From NCBI RefSeq assembly GCF_006569185.2, contig NZ_VIGC02000001.1:277249-341248 (forward strand): DNA of 64,000 nt. Direction: 5' to 3'. Below are positions 56,007 to 64,000 of the stretch, piece by piece (positions within the stretch are counted from its first letter, which is position 1; each line of letters starts with the position of its first letter). The position numbers were made by a program, and so were the translations under genes. This DNA is from Litorilinea aerophila (lineage in GTDB: Bacteria > Chloroflexota > Anaerolineae > Caldilineales > Caldilineaceae). Under the pieces are notes generated by a model. The model did not search any database and was not told the origin of the DNA. It saw only the letters and a program-made list of their open reading frames with translations.

Positions 56007-56383
56007 ACGCTGTCTCCTTATGGGTCAGTCTAACAAAACAGATAGAACAGAAAGTACGCCAACGGGCCAGGTGATGCCAGTGACAGATGTCCCGGGATTG
56101 TCAAGACAGGTGCATGGGGGGGCGCACTTGCCACGCCGTCTGTCTGGGACAACGGCCGGCCAGATCCGTCGACCGGCCCCTGGCCCCGGTATCAACGAGA
56201 AAAAATTTTCCAAAAGAAAAGCGCAGCTTGTTCTCCTTCGCTGTCTGCGCAGGAACGCAGTACATGTTCGTGAGCGGATACAAGTTGCACTTTTCCCGTA
56301 AAACGTTATCCAGTCCGACACGACGCTGTGACGCTGGCGGCACAATGCCCATTCATTGTGCCTGATTCAAGATCTGGTTGGGA
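56007..56383. other. Intergenic region between oppF and oppA
   Basis: 377 bp on the operon strand without a recognised gene. A TTGACA (minus strand, about 56098-56103) is present but no matching -10 at usual spacing. A short A/T-rich stretch (about 56202-56218) could be a weak termination signal. Whether oppA has its own promoter cannot be decided. Confidence 0.4.
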
Positions 56384-57415
56384 TCAGGCTGCTTCTTCGA
56401 CCGGTTTTACTTCGTCATAGAGGAAGCAGGCCACGTAGTGGTTGTTGCCCAGATCAGTGAAGGCAGGCTCTTTTTCCCGGCAGATGTCCATCACCCGGGG
56501 ACAACGGGTGCAGAAGTTGCAGCCCTTAGGCGGATTGGCCGGGCTGGGTACATCCCCCTCCAGGATGATGCGCTTGCGCCGCCGTTCGATGGCCGGGTCA
56601 GGAATAGGGACGGCCGACAGGAGTGCCTGGGTGTAGGGATGCAAGGGGTTCTCGTACAGCTCGTCCCGGTCCGCCAGCTCCACAATTTTGCCCAGGTACA
56701 TCACCGCGATCCGGTCGGAGATGTGGCGTACCACCGACAGGTCGTGGGCGATGAAGAGGTAGGTCAGGTTCAGTTCATCCTGCAGATCTTCCAGCAGGTT
56801 GATGATCTGGGCCTGGATGGAAACATCCAGCGCCGAGATGGGCTCATCGCAGACGATGAACGCCGGGTTGACCGCCAGGGCCCGGGCCACGCCGATGCGC
56901 TGGCGCTGGCCGCCGGAGAACTCGTGGGGATAGCGGTTGACGAAATAGGGGTTTAGCCCCACGATCTTCAACAGCTCCTGGACCCGTTCCTGGCGTTCTT
57001 TCCTGGAGCTGCCAATGCCGTGGACCTCCAGGGGTTCACCGACGATGCTGCCCACGGTCATGCGGGGGTTCAGCGAGGCGTAGGGATCCTGGAAGATCAT
57101 TTGCATGCGGCGTCGCATGCGGCGCAATTCTTCGCCCTTGGTGGCGGTCAAGTCTTTGCCCTCGAAGATGACCTGGCCGCCCGTGGGCCGGTAGAGCTGG
57201 AGAATGGCCCGGCCAGTGGTGGATTTGCCACAGCCCGATTCGCCCACCAGGCCCAGGGTTTCACCCCGATACATCTGGAAGCTGATGCCATCCACGGCCT
57301 TGATGGCACCGACCTGACGCTGAAAGATAATCCCCCGGGTGATGGGGAAGTGCATTTTTAAGTCTTTGACGGTCAACAAAGGCTCGCCTTTACCGACGCC
57401 GTTGCCGTTGCTCAT
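56384..57415 (-). CDS. oppF: Oligopeptide ABC transporter ATPase, OppF/DppF-like
   Basis: 343 residues. Walker [20 protein letters not shown] loop [16 protein letters not shown], signature [15 protein letters not shown], Walker [14 protein letters not shown] and the C-terminal oligopeptide extension with the Cys cluster [15 protein letters not shown] that marks the OppD/F group (iron-sulfur or zinc site). Works as a heterodimer with OppD. Its ATG directly follows the oppD stop. Confidence 0.94.
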   Translation of the reverse strand: MSNGNGVGKGEPLLTVKDLKMHFPITRGIIFQRQVGAIKAVDGISFQMYRGETLGLVGESGCGKSTTGRAILQLYRPTGGQVIFEGKDLTATKGEELRRMRRRMQMIFQDPYASLNPRMTVGSIVGEPLEVHGIGSSRKERQERVQELLKIVGLNPYFVNRYPHEFSGGQRQRIGVARALAVNPAFIVCDEPISALDVSIQAQIINLLEDLQDELNLTYLFIAHDLSVVRHISDRIAVMYLGKIVELADRDELYENPLHPYTQALLSAVPIPDPAIERRRKRIILEGDVPSPANPPKGCNFCTRCPRVMDICREKEPAFTDLGNNHYVACFLYDEVKPVEEAA

Positions 57416-58426
57416 TTACGCCGTCTCCTCATTTTCGATGACTTGCACTTTCACATCTGAGATGTCGGCCCAACAGGCTGCCTTGTGGCCCGGTCCCACC
57501 TCTTCCAGCGGAGGATTTTCCTGCCAGCATTTGTCCATGACAAAAGAACAACGAGGTGCGAACGGGCACTGGTTGGGCAGCTCCAACAGGTCCGGGGGAA
57601 GCCCTTCGATGGGTATCAATCTCTTTTGGCGGCCCAGGTCCAGGCGGGGGATGGAGCGCAGGAGCCCGAGGGTGTAGGGATGGCGGGGCCTGGTGTAGAT
57701 CTCGTCTACCGGGGCTTCCTCAATGATGAAGCCCGAATACATGACGATGACCCGTTCTGCCATGCCAGCCACCACGCCCAGATCGTGGGTGATCCAGATG
57801 ATGGCCATGCCCAGTTCCTTCTTCAGGCGGGTGACCAGATCCACGATTTGGGCCTGGATGGTCACATCCAGCGCGGTGGTGGGCTCGTCGGCGATGAGGA
57901 GTTGGGGGTTGCAGCTCAGCCCCATGGCGATCATCACCCGCTGCCGCATACCGCCCGAGAACTGGTGGGGGTAGTCATCCAATCGAGACTCCGCCCCAGG
58001 GATGCCCACCATTTCCAGCAGCTCCACAGCCCGCCGACGGGCCTGCTCCCGGCTCATGCGCAGATGCAGTTCCAGGGCCTCGGTAATCTGACGACCAATG
58101 GTCAGCACCGGGTTCAGAGAGGTCATGGGGTCCTGGAAGATCATGGCAATGCGATTGCCGCGGATCTGGCGCAGCTCTTCTTCGCTCAGCTTCAGCAGGT
58201 CCTGGCCATCAAACCAGACCTCGCCGTCGACGATTTTGCCCGGCGGCTGGGGGATGAGGCGAATCAGGGACATCACCCCCACGCTTTTGCCACTCCCGGA
58301 CTCGCCCACGATGGCCACGGTCTCCCCTTTGTTCACTGTGTAGGAGATGCCGTTGACCGCGTGGACGACGCCATCCTGGGTGAAGAACTGGGTCTTCAGG
58401 TTCTTCACTTCTAGCAACGTTGCCAT
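57416..58426 (-). CDS. oppD: Oligopeptide ABC transporter ATPase, OppD/DppD-like
   Basis: 336 residues. Walker [34 protein letters not shown], signature [16 protein letters not shown], Walker [14 protein letters not shown], then the C-terminal region [20 protein letters not shown]. First gene of the operon. Confidence 0.94.
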   Translation of the reverse strand: MATLLEVKNLKTQFFTQDGVVHAVNGISYTVNKGETVAIVGESGSGKSVGVMSLIRLIPQPPGKIVDGEVWFDGQDLLKLSEEELRQIRGNRIAMIFQDPMTSLNPVLTIGRQITEALELHLRMSREQARRRAVELLEMVGIPGAESRLDDYPHQFSGGMRQRVMIAMGLSCNPQLLIADEPTTALDVTIQAQIVDLVTRLKKELGMAIIWITHDLGVVAGMAERVIVMYSGFIIEEAPVDEIYTRPRHPYTLGLLRSIPRLDLGRQKRLIPIEGLPPDLLELPNQCPFAPRCSFVMDKCWQENPPLEEVGPGHKAACWADISDVKVQVIENEETA

Positions 58427-58785
58427 GAAGTTACGCTCCTCCGCAAAAGTTGTCGATGGATCCAGTGTCTGCCTCGGGCGGCGACAGAGGCCGGTTCACC
58501 GGATTCCCGCCACCCAGTCATTGCTGGCCATGGGAAAGGGTCGGCCGGCGACCGGCGTTGGGGGAAGAAGCCCTCTTCAATCAAGCCGATATCCAGCAGG
58601 TAGACGATCTTGAGGCAAGTATCGTAAATACTGCGCTTCCGTAGCCACGTCCAAGCGAAGCGGTTGAATCGCCTGCAGGCTGGTAAGAACCACGCGGGGT
58701 AATCTGGGCGTGTTCAAACCGGTCAGAAGCAGATTCTGTGAGTTGCTCTCTGAACAGCCGGCAGATCGCTGCCGGGATCCACTAG
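58427..58785 (-). other. Long 5' leader of the opp operon
   Basis: About 360 nt between the predicted transcription start and oppD. Contains small inverted repeats, for example CCGGCA...TGCCGG (58757-58774) and GGTCGGCCGG-CGACC (about 58538-58556). No known riboswitch is recognised. Confidence 0.4.
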
Positions 58786-58791
58786 AACGCA

Positions 58792-58820
58792 ATCCTAGCA
58801 AAGTTTAAAGGGCTTGTCAA
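58792..58820 (-). promoter_or_regulatory. sigma70-type promoter of the opp operon
   Basis: On the minus strand a perfect TTGACA (58815-58820), a 17-bp spacer and TAGGAT (58792-58797), in the gap after argH. Confidence 0.75.
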
Positions 58821-58912
58821 ACCATTTTGCCAAAATCTCGGCATGCTTCCTCAGTTGCCCATGGCGCCTCATCCAGTCCCAGAGCGGGAGACAGCCGGCA
58901 CCGCCGTCTGCC

Positions 58913-60289
<1,377 letters not shown>

Positions 60290-60442
60290 CGTCCCATGTG
60301 CTTTCTAGCGGGTTTGGGCTGTTTCCGGTTGAGGGGGCGATGGCCCCCGCCACACCGAAAACCTGCCGAAAACCATTGAGTTATTTCTCCACCAGTTCGC
60401 TCTGGCTGAGTTCTGCCTGGGTTGACCAGGGCCATGGCAGCC

Positions 60443-61456
60443 TCAGGGCGTGGGGCGCAGGGGATCCAGCGCCACCGGCCGGGTGCGCCATGGGCGATAG
60501 ATCGCCCAGTGATCGCAGAGCCGTAACACCCTGTAACGGTGGCGCACCCAGATCACGGTGGCCACGCCGCCCAACAACAGGGCCACGATGCCGATCAAAC
60601 CGGCCTCTGGGCCGAAGGCGCCGCCCGTCCACAGGATGGGCCCCTGCTGTTCGATGGCGATGAAGGTCACGCTGGCATAGTTGTTGCCGCTCACTGGAAA
60701 GCCGAAGACGTTGCCCTGAAAGAAGTTCCAGGTGATGTGGAGCCCGATGGGCAAACCCAGCCGGCCCGTGAGCATGGTGCCCAGACCGAAGAGCAGGCCG
60801 GCCAGCACCAGGTAGGAGGTGCTGATCCAGGAGCTGTTGGGGTTGCGAATGTGGAGCAGGCCGAAGAAGAGGGAAGAGAGCAGCCAGGCGGCCAGCAACG
60901 CCAGCCGGGGCGAGAGCGGGGGAAGGTAGAGCCCTTCTGCCAGATTCCGCATCTGGTATCCCCGGGTCAACAACTCTTCGCTGATGCCCACCACCACGAA
61001 CACCACCAGGGGGCCGAAGATGGCCAGCAAAAAGGGGCCAGACCCCGGCGCCGACCAGAAAAGGGCCCGGACGGTAACCCACCCGGCCAGCCACTCCACG
61101 GTAAAGACAAACAGCATCAGCCCCGCCCCCAGGATCAGGCCAAAGCAGAGATCGCACCACCAGTGCCGGTCCAGGCCCAGTCCCAAGTCCCGCAGGGGGC
61201 GATGGTCCACATAGCGGACCATCAGCCAGGTGCCCACCAGCATGGTGGCGAGGGTCAGCAGGGAAAAGAGTACCCGCTCCGGAAAGATGGTCAGTTGGGG
61301 GAAGAGCCACCAAAGCCATTCCGCCAGGGGGCGCCCCACCCAGAGATGGGCCAGGGCAGGCCCCACAAGCCAGAGGGCGATGTAGAGGAGGACCCGCCAG
61401 CCGGCACGCAGACGCCCTTCCTTGCTGTTCCAAAGTGGCCTGACCAGCCAGTTCAT
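60443..61456 (-). CDS. CPBP family intramembrane metalloprotease (CAAX protease/bacteriocin-processing-like)
   Basis: 337 residues with about eight hydrophobic helices. Motif 1 EELLTRGYQ (Glu-Glu plus Arg), motif 2 FGLLHIRNPN and motif 3 HITWNFFQGNVFGFP give the metal-binding residues of the ABI/CPBP family. Members cleave within membranes; substrates in this lineage are unknown. ATG 61456 (GAGG 9 nt upstream) is chosen over an upstream start. Confidence 0.88.
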   Translation of the reverse strand: MNWLVRPLWNSKEGRLRAGWRVLLYIALWLVGPALAHLWVGRPLAEWLWWLFPQLTIFPERVLFSLLTLATMLVGTWLMVRYVDHRPLRDLGLGLDRHWWCDLCFGLILGAGLMLFVFTVEWLAGWVTVRALFWSAPGSGPFLLAIFGPLVVFVVVGISEELLTRGYQMRNLAEGLYLPPLSPRLALLAAWLLSSLFFGLLHIRNPNSSWISTSYLVLAGLLFGLGTMLTGRLGLPIGLHITWNFFQGNVFGFPVSGNNYASVTFIAIEQQGPILWTGGAFGPEAGLIGIVALLLGGVATVIWVRHRYRVLRLCDHWAIYRPWRTRPVALDPLRPTP

Positions 61457-61692
61457 TGAAAGTGACCTCAATCGGGTTTGGTACACCGAAATCGGGCATA
61501 TTGTAGCCTTGAATGGGTCACATGAAAAGTAGGCGGTCTACCCGGGGAAACCCTGTGCCTCAGCCGTTCAGCCATTGGCAAGCGGCAGGGGGCCTGCTAC
61601 AATGGCCAACGAAGGTTTGGCACAAGCGCAAATACCGCGCCAGAAATTCGCCAGGGCGGGGAAAAGTTGCCATTGCCAGATGAGGGGGTAGG

Positions 61693-62328
61693 ATGAAAAA
61701 ACCGCTAGACCCGATGCTCCCCAACCCGAAACAAGAGCGTCCGGAACGGGTGGAAGAACGCCTGCGGAAGGCCCGGGAAAAGGCCTCCGAATATCTGGAG
61801 AAGCGCCAGGAGCAGCCCGAAGAGCCGGCCACGACCGGCGGACGGCAGCGGGCCGTGCGTCCCCTGGGCGAATGGCAGGATCTGGTGGGGCAGCGCATCG
61901 AAGAGGCCATGCGGGACGGCGCCTTCGACAACCTGCCCGGTCGGGGCAAACGCCTGAATCTGCGCCGCAATCCCTTCGTGCCGGAAGATCAGCAGCTGGC
62001 CTATCAGTTGTTGCAAAACAACAACCTGGCGCCCGCCTGGATCGGCGAGCGCCAGGAAGTTCTGCGCAAAATTGAATCCTGGCGCGTCCAACTGCGCCAG
62101 CAGGTGGCGGAAGTGCAGGCCGAGGCCCGGCCAGGCGGCGCAGAGCGGACCTACCTCCGGCAGCGGTGGGAACGACAGGTCGCCATCTGGGAAGCGGAGA
62201 TTCTGGAGCTAAACCGGCGCATCACCACCCTCAATTTGCAGCAGCCTGTCGCCCATCTGGAGGTCTTCAAGCTAATCCTGGATGAAGAGCTGGCCCGCCT
62301 GGGCGTGTCCCGGCATACTTTTTCCTGA
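61693..62328 (+). CDS. DnaJ homologue subfamily C member 28-like (DUF1992) protein
   Basis: 211 residues. A charged N-terminus with a helix PERVEERLRKAREKASEYLEKRQ, then the DUF1992 signature: VGQRIEEAMRDGAFDNLPGRGKRLNLRRNPFVPEDQQLAYQLLQNNNLAPAWI. A long coiled-coil-like helix follows. There is no J domain. Function unknown; the family is widespread. Close spacing and opposite strands to both neighbours indicate a single-gene transcript. Confidence 0.88.
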   Translation: MKKPLDPMLPNPKQERPERVEERLRKAREKASEYLEKRQEQPEEPATTGGRQRAVRPLGEWQDLVGQRIEEAMRDGAFDNLPGRGKRLNLRRNPFVPEDQQLAYQLLQNNNLAPAWIGERQEVLRKIESWRVQLRQQVAEVQAEARPGGAERTYLRQRWERQVAIWEAEILELNRRITTLNLQQPVAHLEVFKLILDEELARLGVSRHTFS

Positions 62329-62375
62329 GGAAGCACGCCGCCAGCGGAGTTCCCGGGTGACCCGCCGCCGTGGCC

Positions 62376-63629
<1,254 letters not shown>

Positions 63630-63754
63630 AAGGTGGTTGGCCTCCCTGGCCTTTGAGAATCAGGGCTTGTGGTTCCATGCCAGCTCGATAGACGGGCAGG
63701 GAAGCACCGGCACAGGGCCAGGCGTCCCCTGCGTTGTCGGTTGAGTGCCGTTCA

Positions 63755-63783
63755 CAATTTGCGATCCGACGGCTCGCAAATTG
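63755..63783. other. 10-bp perfect inverted repeat upstream of the aminotransferase
   Basis: CAATTTGCGA (63755-63764) and TCGCAAATTG (63774-63783) with a 9-nt spacer, about 130 bp upstream of the aminotransferase start. This is a plausible operator. No -10/-35 pair is convincing nearby. Confidence 0.4.
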
Positions 63784-63868
63784 CCGGCAGCTAGCGATGG
63801 CCAAACCACCTACACCATGGCCGAAAACGGAGTTGTCGCTATCCATACGTTGGTATCCAACAGCCGAT

Positions 63869-64000
63869 CTAGAAAATCCCGGCAGAAATTCGCCGATCAG
63901 GCCTCTGGCCTGCGGCTTCGCCGATCGGGCCTCTGGCCCGCGGCTTCGCCGATCGTCTCCACCAGAGGTAGTGCCGCTCTGCCGTGCTATTTACGCCAGA
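63869..64000 (-). repeat. Dispersed intergenic repeat, copy C (expanded inside)
   Basis: CTAGAAAATCCCGGCAGAAATT... to GTGCTATTTACGCCAGA at the window end. It carries an internal tandem: GCCGATC-GGCCTCTGGCC-GCGGCTTC, twice in near identical form, absent from copies A, B and D. Confidence 0.7.

Noticed and set aside
58577..58801. 74-residue frame in the opp leader
   Set aside because: It would begin inside the -10 box of the opp promoter, and has no ribosome site or family similarity.
61637..61662. Possible fifth copy of the dispersed repeat (AAATACCGCGCCAGAAATTCGCC)
   Set aside because: Only one end-block resembles the family and the other conserved blocks are missing, so it is noted but not annotated.

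Overview
The window is a GC-rich bacterial chromosome segment. Gene content and style point to a Chloroflexota member, probably Caldilineae/Anaerolineae-like. Signs are lipoproteins with long Pro/Thr/Ala-rich linkers after the lipobox, a separate-gene linear arginine pathway using a short GNAT-type N-acetylglutamate synthase, an RhaI-type rhamnose isomerase with a ribose-type ABC importer, and a two-gene bacterial-type Opp importer. The taxonomic call is inference: there is no rRNA in the window.

Layout. 1-7.9 kb: 5' part of a murJ flippase gene, small proteins (a decayed nuclease fold with a Tudor-like tail, a membrane protein, an FmdB zinc ribbon), a LytM-like protein lacking catalytic histidines, a 640-bp non-coding block dense in DnaA-box-like 9-mers, two response regulators and an HtrA lipoprotein protease. 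7.9-14.5 kb: leftward biosynthetic block argC-argB-argD-argA(GNAT)-carA-hom. It is preceded by a promoter, an arginine-rich leader peptide and an intrinsic terminator, the arrangement of a transcription attenuator. 14.6-18.5 kb: a phosphatase, a methyltransferase and the principal sigma factor, with two perfect parS sites 2.7 kb apart. 18.5-25.1 kb: leftward fused E1 alpha-beta and E2 of a 2-oxoacid dehydrogenase, a NagD-like HAD phosphatase and xylulokinase.

25.3-41.9 kb: a divergently transcribed rightward sugar locus. It holds two class II aldolases, a PfkB kinase, a RhaTPQS-like ABC importer, RhaI isomerase, RhaB kinase, a DeoR regulator, a PHP-family protein, and three dehydrogenases resembling polyol/ketose-phosphate enzymes, one with an extra degenerate Rossmann segment. 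The core route is L-rhamnose uptake, rhamnulose, rhamnulose-1-phosphate, then DHAP plus lactaldehyde; the dehydrogenases and PHP protein suggest additional sugar or polyol substrates.

42-51 kb: small and hypothetical proteins, lysA with a DMT-family exporter, two glycosyltransferases, and a tetrapyrrole-methylase/MazG fusion. 51.8-58.8 kb: a tRNA-Arg and a complete leftward oppDF-oppA-oppBC operon with a good promoter and a leader of about 360 nt. 58.9-64 kb: argH, a CPBP protease, a DnaJ-C28-domain protein, an aminotransferase and an intergenic repeat running off the window.

Non-coding DNA is unusually structured. A dispersed repeat family has four copies (about 2.0, 16.8, 42.2 and 63.9 kb), a 234-bp element has 23-bp perfect terminal inverted repeats (50.0-50.2 kb), and two other short repeat types recur. 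The parS pair together with the DnaA-box block suggests that the window lies near the replication origin.
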